Origin: Desmodus rotundus
Lineage: Eukaryota > Chordata > Mammalia > Chiroptera > Phyllostomidae
Assembly: GCF_022682495.2 (NCBI RefSeq)
Contig: NC_071396.1
Location: forward strand, 22,751,735 to 22,815,734
Length of the DNA stretch: 64,000 bases
Reading direction: 5' to 3'
The position numbers and the translations under genes are program-made. Shown here piece by piece: positions 43,907 through 55,839 of the stretch. The first letter of the stretch is position 1. Each line of letters begins with the position of its first letter. The notes below the pieces were generated by a model, which worked only from the letters and a program-made list of their open reading frames with translations, did no database searches and was not told the origin of the DNA.

Positions 43907-45700
43907 TGCCGGGGCCTGGGCCTAGGTAAGGGCCAGGAGGGAGGGAGGGGACGAGGAAGGAGAGAGCCCGCCACTCCAACCTGCCCACCCAGAGCCCAGG
44001 AGACACGCTTCTGTGGCCACAGCCTGGGAGGGGTGTCCGTGACCTCTGCAGGCACCCGACAGACCTGGTCAGGGGACGGCGGCTGTCCCGGATGCTGTGC
44101 AAGGATGGGGCGCCACACCCGACTCCACGTGCCACACACCGCCAGGGCTGCCACCAGTCCTGTCCTGCCCAGCGGGGCGCCCGCGGGGCCTGCAGGAGAG
44201 CTCAGCTCTGAGCACCGGGGACCTGGCCAGGCCTTGCCACCAAAGGTGCCAGGGACAGGATGAGCTGTAGCACGTCCTGCTAGAAATGCCGCTTTGTAAA
44301 GATGTCAAGACATTTGGGACACGGTTCACTTTTATGCCGCGCCTGCCGGTGACCGGAAGCAAGCAAAGCTCGGCTCAGGGCCGCTAGGATTTTCAGGTGC
44401 ACCCAGGAGAGCGGAGGGCTCTCCTGACTTTGCCTCTGCGAGCAGTTCAGAGCGGGTCTCGCAGAAGAAGTAACAACAGGGTGCCCTTAAAACGGGGTGA
44501 CGGATGGGGGAGGGGCCCCAGTGCTGGTGAATGAACGAGGCCTTCCTGGTCCTGTTACCTGTTTGGCGGGTGGACGGGGAAACGGGAAAACGCCAACGAT
44601 CGCAGTGAAGTGTGATGCTATTTTTTATTTTTAAATATATCTTCAGGTTATTTTCTTACTGTTGCTTAAGATCTTCTGTAAAAGAAAACTGTCTCCCTCC
44701 TTTCCGGCTCCCTCTCCCTGCCTCCCCCGTCTCACCCAGTCGTGGCTCCTTGCATGATCTTGGTTCTGTGGTCTGAGCCGTGTGCCCGTGCCGGGGCCAG
44801 AAGGGGCGGCTCGCTGCCAGAACAGACGTGTTGCACCCACCAAGGACCCCAGGGGGCCTGTGGGCCTTCAGCTTTGTCACCTACCTTGTCATTGGCAGAA
44901 TTACTTGTTTAGGAAAACATGTAGCATTGCTGAAACGAACAGGAAAATGTCTCCAGGGATGACCACTCGCTAAATCTCTTCCCCGAGCGTGTGCAGTGAG
45001 TAACCCGGCACTGTTTGCCCGTCTCAGGTCGCACCCTGGGGACAGTGAGGCTGACGCTGCAGACCCCACAGGGCACGGGCTGCTCCCCGCAGAACGGAAA
45101 GGGTTACCTGACAAGCACCTGGCAGCCAGGGCCCCAAGTATTCCCCAGGACATGCGGGGCTCTTTCTGAACCCAGGTTCCTGTGTCTCCCCCTCAGCCAG
45201 AGTGGCCGACTATCTGGCTGTCCCCGCAGACAAGAAACAAGTCATTTCTGGAGTTCCCTGATGCCCGGCAGCCCACTTCACGCCGCCCCCTCACTTTTAC
45301 AAGCGTGGAATCTACTCTACTCAGGCTTTGGGACTTTCTCCCGTGGTCACACTCAGTGCGTGAGCCGTGTTGCCGGCAGCATGCCCCCAGCTCCATGTCA
45401 CCCGTGTCCTCGGTGCGTGACGGCCACCTTCGTCCTTGGTGTTCATTCAGTGCCACGGATTGCAGGCCAAATTTTAAATTGCATTTCAAAACACCGTTGC
45501 CATGTCCTTTCCTTGGATTGAAAGCACTTTTACCACGTGGAGAAATATATTTTTAATTTGTGATGCTTTTCTACAAGGTCCACTATTTCTGAGTTTAATG
45601 TGTTTCCAACACTTTAGGGAGACCAATGAAAGCTGATGAGTTTTCTTTTCTGTCCAAATAAGTAAAAGAAAAAATAAAAGTCTATTTAGATGTTGATTCT
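43907..45700 (+). other. PGBD5: PGBD5 3' untranslated region (inferred)
   Basis: Sequence after the TGA has no further exon-like coding. It is GC-rich at first and becomes A/T-rich from about 45480. The best polyadenylation signal is AATAAA at 45673-45678, followed by T-rich and GT-rich sequence at 45685-45745. A T/A-rich stretch also lies at 44620-44660. The end is an inference; an intron just after the stop or a more distal site cannot be excluded. Confidence 0.55.
45673..45678 (+). promoter_or_regulatory. PGBD5: Candidate PGBD5 polyadenylation signal AATAAA
   Basis: AATAAA sits in an A-rich context with T-rich then GT-rich sequence within 15-60 bases downstream, as expected for a cleavage site. 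It is about 1.77 kb past the PGBD5 stop. Confidence 0.5.
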
Positions 45701-48420
45701 TTGTTAACATATGTGACCTTGTTAAAAGGCCACCTGGTGTGGTGCTGCCCCCACCCTCCTCAGCATTCTGCCATGAGGGGGTCTCGGAGCTGAGCTGGGG
45801 CATCTGTGCGGGAGGACATCGGGCAGACGTGCCCGTCATCGGTGAGCAGCATGAGGAATCTCCAGCTCCGTCCCTTCTCCTCTGGTGGGTGTTCAATGGC
45901 AAAAATATTTCCCCACAGGCCCAGCAGCTGGCGCCCTGCGCTGTCCCGCAGCTGCTGTTTGGGAGGCGTGGCAACCAAGGTCAACAGGCAGGACCCACTT
46001 CCACTGGGCTCAGAGTCACCCACCCACCAGCTCCTTTCATTGGGACCCCGGAGGAGGTAGGCATGGCCTGTCATTGCCCCAGGTGACAGGAGAGATCAGA
46101 CAGCCTGCCCGGAGATGCTGCTAACTCCACGCAGGCTGGCCTAACACTGCAGGCCAAGGAGTGTCCTCAGGGCCCAGGCCACTGCCACCCTGTGGGTGAG
46201 GGGCCAGAGTAACCATCCTCCAAAATGCCACAGTCAGATACCAGGTCGTTCCTGGTTCTGTCCCCACAGCACTGGTCAACCGTCCAGGGTGGAAAGCATA
46301 GCCTTCCCTGGCGGGTACCAAAGGAAAGGGAATCCCCCACAAGACCACAATGCACCCACCCAGGGAAGTGGGGGCAGCGCCCCAGCCCCCCACCCCAGCA
46401 GCCACAGCCGGCTCTGGGAAAAGCTCTGTCTCTGAAGCCCCTGCTGCTCTGGCCCCCATCTGCAGCCTGATTGTCCCCAGATCACTTCTGTCTTTACTGG
46501 GAATGCTGAGAGCTCCACTTTGGGCCCCATCATTTTTCATCCTGTGGCTTCTCGGTGTGTCCATCTTTGAAAGTAGGTCTAAACCTTCTTTCCAAGGATG
46601 CCATTCCCTCTCAGCAGGAAACAAAAAAGGGTGCCAGGCGCCAGCGTGGTGCCCGGAGCTGTTGCTGTAAACCGTCTGCAGGAAGTGAGGGTGCGTCAGC
46701 TGTTTGCAGCGCCCACCCTGTAGCCGCTGGTGTGTGTGCACGCGTCCCTCCGGGTGCTGGCCCACACCCCGTTTCTCCACCATCCAGGGGCGTTCTTGGC
46801 TCTGACCTCTGCTGGCGGCCACCTGGCAGCTTCTTTTTAGGGCACAGGCTGCTGGCGTTGGTGGTGGCTCTGTTTGAATCCTTCCCACGCCCGTGGGGGC
46901 GAGGGGTATCCATGCTTCAATGCACAGCCGTGGGTAGGTTTTCTTCTGAAAGAGGCACCTGTAGGCGTTTCCGTACATTCTCCTCCCCATGAGCTCGGCA
47001 CGCTACTTCCTTTGTGCCCACATTTGGGACGCTGTCTTCTGTAAAAGACCTGCAGGGAAACGGAATACAACAGCCAGCTTGCGTTCAGGTGTGAGGGCCC
47101 ACGCTTCCTTCAGGTGAGGAGGTATCTGTGGCCCAGGGATGCAGTGAGAACTGGCGGCTTCTGTCTCTGCCGAGGGGCACCGCGTGGGCAGTGCCCCTCC
47201 CTGGTTGATGCGTCTGTTGGGTCTTTCCCATTCGTCCTCTTACTCGTCCCTGTGACAAGTCCTGACCAAAGCGTGGCCATGTGGAAAGGACGGGTAATGG
47301 GTGCTCATGGTCCAGACTTGGCTGCAGGCTCTCTGCCTGGTCATCTCATGTCGTCCTCAGGGTTGCCCTGTGAGCTAACAACCCACTTGGGGACTGGGGA
47401 AAGTGATGCTTTGGGGTGGGGGGAAGGACTCAAGGGGGTGGAGCTTGGGCGAAGCTCAGTGCCTTTGCTGGTCTGTCTCAGCCACCTGACTCGGAACTGC
47501 TACCACCTAGCACAATGCTGCGAGCCGGGCACAGGGTGACACACGAAACTGGCACAGGAAGCCCGGTTGGTCCCCTGGAGGGGGCTATGGGGCAGTCTGT
47601 GCAGGCGGCTCTGGGCAGAGAACCCAGCTGCTGGAGGGGGAGGTTTCAGCCAGGAGGGGACCCCCCACATGGCAGAGGGAGAAGTCAATCTTGCTGCTGG
47701 ATCCAACATGCACCCCACCTCTGAAATTTGGGGTGCTTTGCCTTGTCAGGCACCAGACACGCCTGGTTTAGCATATCCCCTAAAGACGAACGTGCTCCCT
47801 CAGATGGCTGGAAGTAGCCGGCACCCAACCAGGACTTGCCAGTTTGCCTGGAGGCCAGTGATGGGTCTTGGCACCGCATGTGAGCAACAGGTCAAAGGTG
47901 GTCCTTGCTGTTCTAGAGGTTTCAGCCCAGCCACGGAGAGGGTCTGTCTCATACACGCATCAGGCGGTTAGGAAGCTGTTTTCTCCTGGGAAATAAGGAA
48001 CCAACTTCTCTCTCCAGGCTGACAATGGACCTGAGGGGTTGCTGGTCCCCAGGTGCCTTCTTGTGTCCCACCTGCCTCCACCAGGAGGGGCCACCGCTTT
48101 GGCAAAAACAGTGACAGAAGACAGTCATTAACTGGGCAGAGAAGGTTGAGCTTTTTTGAATCAGCTCTTCCCCTAGCTTTGCGGTCCCTTCAAAAATGCC
48201 CCTCGCTTCGCACCTGAGAGCTCCCCCCCAGCGGCAGCGCCTGGGAATGAACAGGAGGGGAAGGCAGGGTTGGGGTTTCTATCTCAATAGGTTGAAAAGA
48301 TGGACCCAGAATGGCTGTAGACATTTTGTTAGGAGTGGGTGAAGATCTGGAATGGTGGGTTGTGGGGTTTTGATCAAGGCATTTTTGGGGTCACTCTTAT
48401 CCATTTCAATATAATACCAC
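45701..48420. other. Intergenic sequence 3' of PGBD5
   Basis: From the inferred polyadenylation site to the HAL1-like element. GC-rich, with long overlapping open frames on both strands but no recognisable domain, splice structure or repeat. I see nothing to annotate here. Confidence 0.6.
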
Positions 48421-49308
48421 AGGGCTTCTGGCCAAGATGGAGGCGTAGGTAGACACACTGTGCCTCCTCGCACAACCAAAAGGACAACAACAATTTAAAA
48501 ACAAAAAACAACCAGAACTGACAGAAAATCGAACTGCATGGAAGTCCAACAACCAAGGAGATAAAGAAGAAACATTCACCCAGACTGGTAGGAGGGGCGG
48601 AGACAGGCAGCCAGGTGGAGAGGACTCGTGGCAACACGGTGGATGGCAGACCCAGCAAGGTGGTGGATTGTGGAACGGGGCAGGCAGTGCGACCGCTAGC
48701 CTGCTAGCAGACCCTGCAGCCCCACATTCGCACATAGATAAACCGGGAGGAACGGCGGGGGATCGAAACAGACCACGCAACCCAGGGCTCCAGCAACCTA
48801 GGGCTCCAGCTCGGGGAAATAAAGCCTCAAACCTCTGAGTGAAAATACCTGTGGGGGTTGAGGCAGCAGCAGGAGAAACTCCCAGCCTCACAGGAGAGGT
48901 CGTTGGAGAGACCCACAGGGGCCTAGAATATGCACAAGTCCACCCACTCGGGAATCAGCACCAGAGGGGCCCAATTTGATTGTGGGTAGTGGAGGGAGTG
49001 ACTGAAATCCAGCAGAGAGCGAGCAGGCGCCATTGCTCCCTCTCGGCCCCTCCCCCACCTACAGCATCACAGCGCAGCAACCAGCTTTACCCCGACCCGG
49101 GGAACACCTAAGGCTCCGCCCCTTTACATAACAGGTGCGCCAAGACAAAAAAAAATGGCCCAAATGAAAGAACAGATCAAAGCTCCAGAAATAATACAAC
49201 TAAGCAAGGAAGAGATAGCCAACCTATCAGATGCACAGTTCAAAACACTGGTAATCAGGAAGCTCGCAGAATTGGTTGAATTTGGTTGCAAATTAGATGA
49301 AAAAATGA
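48421..49308 (+). repeat. HAL1 5' region, unit 1 (with the first ~150 bases of ORF1)
   Basis: Begins near CCAAGATGGAGGCGTAGGTAG and runs to ATGAAAAAATGA. It includes an ORF1 start at ATG 49155/49164 (MAQMKEQIKAPEIIQLSKEE) that is cut off by unit 2 after about 50 codons. From unit head to ORF1 start it is about 734 bases, nearly the same as unit 2. Confidence 0.8.
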
Positions 49309-50040
49309 GGAGAACCAAGATGGCGGCGTAGGTAGACACACTGCGCCTCCTTGCACAACCAGAACTGACAGAAAATCGAACGGCAAGGAAGTCCAATACC
49401 AAGTAGATAAAAAGGAAACATACATCCAGACCGGTAGGAGGGGCGGAGACGGGCACCGGGGTGGAGAGGACTTGCGTGGCCGTGGCGGGACTGAGACTGG
49501 CGGAGTGTGGGACAAACGGGGCAGGCAGTCTGATCACTAGCAGATCCTGCGGCCCCGCATTCACGCACAGATAAACTGAGAGGGCCGGACTCAGAGTGGC
49601 GGAGAACGGGGCAGGCAGAGCAGCAGGTAGTACCCCACGGCCCCACATTTGCCCACAGATAAACCGGACACACGGTGGGGAGTGAAGCAGACTGCGCAAC
49701 CCAGGCAAACCTCTGATTGAAAACGCCCGTGGGGGTTAGGGTGGCAGCAGGAGAGACTCCCAGCCTCACAGGAGAGGTCGTTGGAGAGACCCACAGGGGC
49801 CTAGAGTGTGCACAAGCCCACCTACTCGGGAACCAGCACCAGAGGGGCCCAGTTTGATTGTGGGTAGCGGAGTGAAAGATTGCGATCTGGTGGAGAGTGG
49901 AGTGGGCGCCATTGCTCCCTCTCGGCCCCTCCCCCACGTATAGCGTCACAGCGCAGCGACCAGCATTACCCCGCCCCGGTGAACACCTAAGGCTCCGCCC
50001 CTTTAAGTAACAGACACGCCAAGACCAAAAAAAAAAAAAG
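49309..50040 (+). repeat. HAL1 5' region, unit 2 (promoter-bearing copy next to ORF1)
   Basis: Begins GGAGAACCAAGATGGCGGCG. AAGATGGCGGC is a good match to the YY1 core that positions transcription in L1 5' UTRs. Shares long blocks with unit 1, for example GACACACTG(T/C)GCCTCCT and CAGCCTCACAGGAGAGGTCG. Ends in an A-rich run just before the ORF1 ATG. Confidence 0.8.
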
Positions 50041-50046
50041 GCCCAA

Positions 50047-50879
50047 ATGACAGAACACTTCAAAGCTCCAGAAAAAATACAACTAAGCGACGAAGAGATA
50101 GCCAACCTATTGGATGCACAGTTCAAAACACTGGTTATCAAGATGCTCACAGAATTGGTTGAATGTGTTCGAAAACCAGATGAAAAAAATGAAGCCTATG
50201 CTAAGAGAAACAAAGGAAAATGTACAGGGAACCAATAGTGATGCAAAGGAAACTGGGACTCAAATCAACGGTGTGGACCAGAAGGAAGAAAGAAACATCC
50301 AACCAGAAAAGAATGAAGAAACAAGAATTTGGAAAAATGAGGAGAGGCTTAGGAACCTCCAGGACATCTTGAAACATTCCAACATCTGAATTATAGGGGT
50401 GCCAGAAGGAGAAGAGGAAGAACAAAAAAAATGAAAACTTATTTGAACAAATAATGAAGGAGAACTTCCCCAGTCTGGCAAAGGAAATAGACTTCCAGGA
50501 AGTCCAGGAAGCTCAGAGAGTCCCAAAGAAGCTGGACCCAAGGAGGAACACACCAAGGCACATCATAATTACATTACCCAAGATTAAAGAGAAGGAGAGA
50601 ATCTTAGAAGCAGCAAGAGAAAAGGACACAGTTACCTACAAAGGGGTTCCCATAAGACTGTCAGCTGATTTCTCAAAAGAGACCTAACAGGCAAGAAGAG
50701 ACTGGCAAGAAGTATTCCAAGTCATGAAAGGCAAGGGCCTACATCCAAGATTACTGTATCCAGCAAAGCTATCATTTAAAATGGAAGGGAAGATAAAGTG
50801 CTTCTCAGATAAGGTCAAGTTAAAGGAGTTCATCATCACCAAGCCCTTATTATATGAAATGTTAAAGGGACTTATCTAA
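50047..50879 (+). pseudogene. L1-type ORF1 (RNA-binding protein), broken
   Basis: Reading across frames gives the parts of L1 ORF1p: an N-terminal part (MTEHFKAPEKIQLSDEE), a coiled-coil-like charged middle (KEERNIQPEKNEETRIWKNE), the RRM-like and C-terminal parts (PRHIIITLPKIKEKERILEA, TVTYKGVPIRLSADFS, FKMEGKIKCFSDKVKLKEF) and an end LLYEMLKGLI. It is broken by a +1 shift in the A run near 50185, a TGA at about 50387, a shift in the A run near 50425-50432 and a TAA at about 50686. It cannot make a full-length protein. Confidence 0.85.
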
Positions 50880-51287
50880 GAAAAGATGATAAAAAATATG
50901 AACAGTAAAAATGACAGCAAACTCACAGTTATAAACAACCACACCTAAAACAAAAACAAGAGCAAACTAGGCAAACAACTAGAACAGGAACAGAACCATA
51001 GAGATGGAGATCACATGGAGGGTTGTCAATAGGGGAGTGGGAGAGGGAGAGGGGGGTAAAGGTACAGAGAATAAGTAGCATAGATGATAGGTGGAAAATA
51101 CACAGGGGGAGGGTAAGAATAGTGTAGGAAATGTAGAAGCCAAAGAACTTATAAGTATGACCCATGGACATGAACTATAGGGGGGGAATGTGGGAGGGAG
51201 GGGGTGGGCAGGATGGAGGGGAGTGAAAGGGGGTAAATGGGACAACTGTAATAGCACAATCAATAAATATATTTAAAAAAGAAAAAA
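50880..51287 (+). other. HAL1/L1 3' UTR with G-rich tract and polyadenylation signal
   Basis: Follows the ORF1 stop directly. It contains the G-rich stretch GGGGGAATGTGGGAGGGAGG typical of L1 3' UTRs, GTAATAGCACAATCAATAAATA and an A-rich tail with interruptions. Confidence 0.75.
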
Positions 51288-51300
51288 ATAATACTACCAT

Positions 51301-52201
51301 GGCCTTGATATTGACATTGGCCCTATCGATACTGGCCTTACCAACACTTACCCTCACTTATGGGTAGAGAAGCTCAGTGTCCTGAGTGGGACAAGTGTCC
51401 CGCTAGGTCCTGTGGCCTTCACCCTATGACAAGTGTCCGAGTCGGGAGTCCAGGAGGCAAGGACATTGGATCCACACAGACGCGGTTGGAAACCCTGGTG
51501 GGTCACTCACTCCGGAGGGGACAGTTCTCTGGTGGTCCCAGCCCCCTTCCAGATGTGGAGCACGTCGTCGCTGGGAGGCGGCCTCCAGCTCCCTGGGGAA
51601 AGCATTTCCCGACATTCAGAGTTGCCGCAGGAAGCAGGGAACTTTCTCCTTGTTACTGACCTTGTTACTGACCAGCTCCCACCAGAGGAAGAGCCCAGAG
51701 GGCGTTCTGGTGGGCAGGCAGGAAGGCAGGGGGCCCTAACTCCCAGCTGTGGGCATGGCCAGGGCCTCCCTGCCAGCTGCTCCTATCCAAGGAGAGGCAG
51801 GAAATAGCCCCCAGGCGAAGCCCTGGCTCCGGGGCTCCTGGGTGGATGAAGAAGGAACCAAGTTGTAAAGACAATCTCCTCTCTCCAGAAGACACCTTCA
51901 CCCTTCCAGCTGCTCACCTTCCTCATCCTCAAATGTTGCTCAGGGGTAGCAGCCATTGCGGACCAGGAGATCTGTGTCGAAGAATCTGGAAAGATTATTT
52001 CATTTCATTTGAAAGTTTTTTGCTGCCCTTATATTATTATGTTGATTTTGCTGACAATGTTCAGTTAAGAATCTTTAGCAGAAATTTTTAACTTACCAGG
52101 GACTGTCTGTACATAGCCCGGGGGGGATGTCCTATGGCTCAGTCCCACCCCCGGCCCCCCCCCACCCCGCTCCCCTTTGTGAAGATCAAACAGACACTCT
52201 A
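51301..52201. other. Intergenic spacer between HAL1 and LTR element
   Basis: About 0.9 kb. AT-richer near 51990-52090. No repeat or gene recognised. Confidence 0.6.
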
Positions 52202-53256
52202 TTACAGAACAGGCGGGGGGTGGTTCACAATATATTATTATGGAAAGGATCCCCCCTTTCTCTCTCTGGGGTTCCCCCCCGACACCCACACCTACTAGGT
52301 TTGCCTTGCCCACCGCCAGAGGAAAGACATCTCTCAATGCCAGAGACTGGTGAAAAGGAAAGAAATTACTTATTTAAAAGTTACACAGACTTAGAGTAAT
52401 GACTTAATGTCTTCATTAAGATACTAAAGTCCTCTAGAATGCCCACAGATGCACAGTCCTTCCCTCTCCCTCTGCCCAGTCTGGGGGGGGTACCGTGTCT
52501 CAGGAAAGGAAGTAGAAGTCTGTGATTCAGGCTCCAGGCACCATCAGCTGTGTGGCTGCCACAATCTCCAGTTAATCCAAAGCCATGTGGCACCTTCTCA
52601 TGGCCCACCAGCAAGAGTCCTTTCTCCCCTTTTCTTCCTGGCAAAGTCTCTCCTGCTGCCTAAGTCGCGTGGCAAAAAGAAGCACCCCAAAACCACATGG
52701 TCCTCCTTCCTCTCCTCCAAAACTGCATGATCCTCTCCCTCTATGGCTGCCGCACCTGGATTTAAATCCTAGCACCAGTCTTCCTCTGCAGCCCCATTTC
52801 CGACTCCTCCCACAATCAGTTACACCTGCCAGCATTCCCTATTCTTCCAGCTTTACTGGGCTGCCATAGTAAGTCTGGGCAGGTGTGGCCCCTTGGCGTG
52901 GAGCCAATCTTCTCCAAGCTCTCACGCAGGCGCTAAGTTGCTTCCCAGTTACATCTTGGGTGGAAGTCACTCCCAGCTCCCTGGCTCAAAGCATGGCCAC
53001 AGCTGTTTAACATACCTATGAAACCAGTTAAAGGTTATAGATATGTTAAATAATCACACCAGGGGTTAGCTGCACAGCTGTTGCTGTACAAAACAGCTCT
53101 GAATGGCCCTGCTCCATGTGTCCCTTCCCCCAGCTCAGGCTCCTGGGGGTGAGGACATCCTATATATATTTTTCTAATATTTCCTGGACACCTGGAGTTC
53201 TGGACCCCATTACAAATCCCTATTTGGGGCCCTCCTCTTGGCTGCACCCTGTTTCA
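52202..53256 (-). repeat. 3' LTR of the minus-strand element
   Basis: The same order of motifs as the partner at 56389-57459. It has an extra G run (GGGGGGG at about 52484) absent from the partner and lacks the indel near the CTCACGCAGG block. It ends at TGTAAT near 52202. A 3' LTR normally supplies the polyadenylation site; no canonical AATAAA was seen. Confidence 0.8.
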
Positions 53257-53268
53257 ATCCCTCCTTTC
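53252..53268 (-). other. Polypurine tract at the 3' LTR
   Basis: On the minus strand CTGAAAGGAGGGAT immediately before the TGAAACAGG start of the 3' LTR. This is the expected site and composition for plus-strand priming and it fixes the element's polarity. Confidence 0.65.
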
Positions 53269-55276
53269 AGATATACAACCCCTTTATAATCATATAAAGG
53301 ACAATGGACGAAGGTCTCATCTTCTTGTAACTACTTCCGCTGGACATGGACGTTGTCCTACTTACCCTTGGGTCAGGGGTGCCCTGAAAGGGGGGTGCAG
53401 CATGGACGGAGTCCTTCCTGTAACGGGATTCCTCACAGAATCCAAGTGAGTTGGCCGTCACTGGGAAGTTGCAGGCTCGGTGTCCAAAGGCTGGCATCAC
53501 TGGACAGTTGGCATCCTTGTCGTATTCGGGAGGTGACAGATTTGGCAAGAGTTGGAAGGCATAATTAAATCATAATCACTAAATTTTGAAGGCAGGCACT
53601 TAGGTAAAGAATGGCTCATCTGGAGGAAGGTGTACAGCATGCTACACCTATCCAAAACCCTGTGGCTCACTACACTTCGCTCGGGCTGAGGGGAATATAT
53701 CAGGATTTCCCTCCTTTCAGATCTCCGGGCCCTTTCTGTCGGGGCTGTTAGGACAGAAAAGGGAAAATCAGCTCTGAAGTGAAGCCTACAGACCGCCCGA
53801 TCCCTTCACCAACCCAACCACCTAGTTTAACCAAACCGTTGAGTTTCGGGGGGCGATGATGAAGGTGGGCTCCTTAAGTGAGGCCTATATTGCAACCAAT
53901 TGCTCAGGTAATGAGGCCATAGGCACATGCCCTATGAAAACAGAAGGAGGAACACACAGGTTAATTTACACAACCACTCCTAAGCCAGTCTCTATGCTGG
54001 TGAGACTGTCTTTTGGGAAGACATCCAGTTGCAAGGCCCTTGCTGCAATGACATCTAACAGTGGCAACTTGACAGGTCCCTCGTGCCTGTAAATTGAACA
54101 TCTTCGGTGATGTTACAAACCCAGTTTCGACTTTCAAATGAAAACAAACTTTCAAGACAGTTAGCTGCACGATTCCGATGTCCAATACTGAGCATTGTGA
54201 TTTTCCTTAGACCATGATTTTTCTCCTTAAGATCACCCTCGTTGTTATTAAAGTGACTACTTTGAGTCCAACTTTTAATTTTGCCTGTTCGTTTGCATAA
54301 ACACACCAAGAGCAGCCTGGATCACCTATGATCTTTAAGTTCGCTTTGCTGGAACTCACACAGGGAACCTTTAGACTGACTTTTCAGTCCGCCCCTCAGG
54401 GCACAGAAGCAGAGCCACACATCCGCCACCTGGCTTCGCCTGTACCAGTCGTTTCCCTCAAATCCTTGAGGCTTCCATTGTGCCTACAGGTTCCTTTTTA
54501 GCCATCTTTCAGGAAAGCAACCTCCGTTCCTTCCCTGGAAAGACTGCCACGAACCGCACAACCAACCAAGGTACCAGGCTTCTTCTCGTGGGCTTTTTCT
54601 AGCTTCTCAAGTCAATCCCAGTTCCTCAGGGCTTCCTGGTGACGACCAGAACCCAGACATGCCTCCTTCCGGCGTGACATCCCAGTCAAAGTATCGGTTC
54701 ACAAACCACCGTTAATGACTGGTCTTAATGGATTTATGCAAAGAAACCTTATGTCATCACTCACCCCTTCAGAATGCCAAGTTCCACAGGGATCAGGTAG
54801 GGAGAAAAATACCAAGTGTGAAGGAAAATCCTTTTCCTTCTGATATCCACCAAGATTGCATCTCCATGCCTTATACCTTCCATTACTAACACCACGTAAT
54901 TCCTTTCCAAAACTCTCACACCTTTTACACACCTTCTTACAAACCCTCTTCTATCTTTACAGCTTTCCACAGACCTGCAACATCCACTGACCTTCTATGT
55001 CCTTTCATACACCTTCCTCATTTACACATCTTGCACTTCCCCTTGTTCCCTTTCCTACAGAGTGTGAAGTTTTAACTGTCCCTGGAATCCTTAGTTTTCT
55101 TTTCAGAGCAGATACAGAGCAAAATCCAAAACACAGACAGAGTTCCATGAGAACAGTACTCTCGGCAGAGACATGCTCCTTTGCCTCAGGCTGAAACACT
55201 CATCAGGCCCGAACGACCTTTCCTGGGTCCCGAGTGGCAAAGGCATTCTCCCCAACCGGTTACAGGCGGCCTTTCC

Positions 55277-55355
55277 TAGGTCTTACAGGTGACCCTAAAT
55301 GGGTCTTCAGGTGACCTTAATTAGGTCTTACAGGTGACCCTAAATAGGTCTTCAG
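55277..55355 (+). repeat. Tandem repeat inside the LTR element
   Basis: About three and a half units of 22-23 bases, alternating TAGGTCTTACAGGTGACC and GGGTCTTCAGGTGACC types, so a 45-base higher-order unit is repeated nearly twice. Confidence 0.85.
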
Positions 55356-55839
55356 ATACAGGGATTTCTGATCAGAAACAGAAGCAAAATGAAACCACAT
55401 TCCCATAAAACCAGAAAACGAGTAGTTGAGGTTTCCTTTCCTCCAGGTTTAAAACTTTCACAACCTTTCTACATATTTTTACCCATCCAGATTTAACCAC
55501 AGTTCACCTTTAGTCCCTGCTCCTTTCCCACCCTGGGAAGGGCTGCACTTGAACTCAGCACTTAAACCCAGTATCTGGCAGCCCAGAGTCCCTAGCACTG
55601 CGGGCACCTTCCACTAAAAGTCCCCAGATTCGCAGGGACATCCTGCAGCTTTCTGAAGCTTAGACCTTGTGACCACCCTGTAAATCATGTGGTCACCCTT
55701 GGACCCCAGTCCATGACCTCAGAACCGGAGCCCTCCCTGTCAGAACCAGTCGCACAGAGACCCTGACTGGTGCGGTGCCCCCACAGCTGCAACCCACAGC
55801 CTGTAATCTGAAGAGAACCCTCAGCCCACCACCTGGCCC

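Larger units (their letters stand above)
48421..51287 (+). mobile_element. HAL1-like (half-L1) retrotransposon with duplicated 5' region and no ORF2
   Basis: The order is: 5' region unit 1 (48421-49308), unit 2 (49309-50040), a broken ORF1 (50047-50879), a 3' UTR with a G-rich stretch (50880-51270), then CAATAAATATATTT and an A-rich tail. After the ORF1 stop the sequence goes straight into 3' UTR; no endonuclease or reverse transcriptase coding is present. Half-L1 elements that keep ORF1 but lack ORF2 are known in mammals. Flanks ATAATAC at 48411 and ATAATAC at 51288 are a candidate target-site duplication (7 identical bases). Mobility would have needed a complete L1 in trans. An internally deleted ordinary L1 is the alternative. 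Confidence 0.8.

Noticed and set aside
46121..46990. 289-codon minus-strand open frame
   Set aside because: No domain or codon-use signal; several other frames of similar length overlap it, as expected in GC-rich DNA.
48406..50150. Long minus-strand open frames across the half-L1 5' units
   Set aside because: Antisense shadows of the duplicated 5' regions; they repeat because the units repeat.
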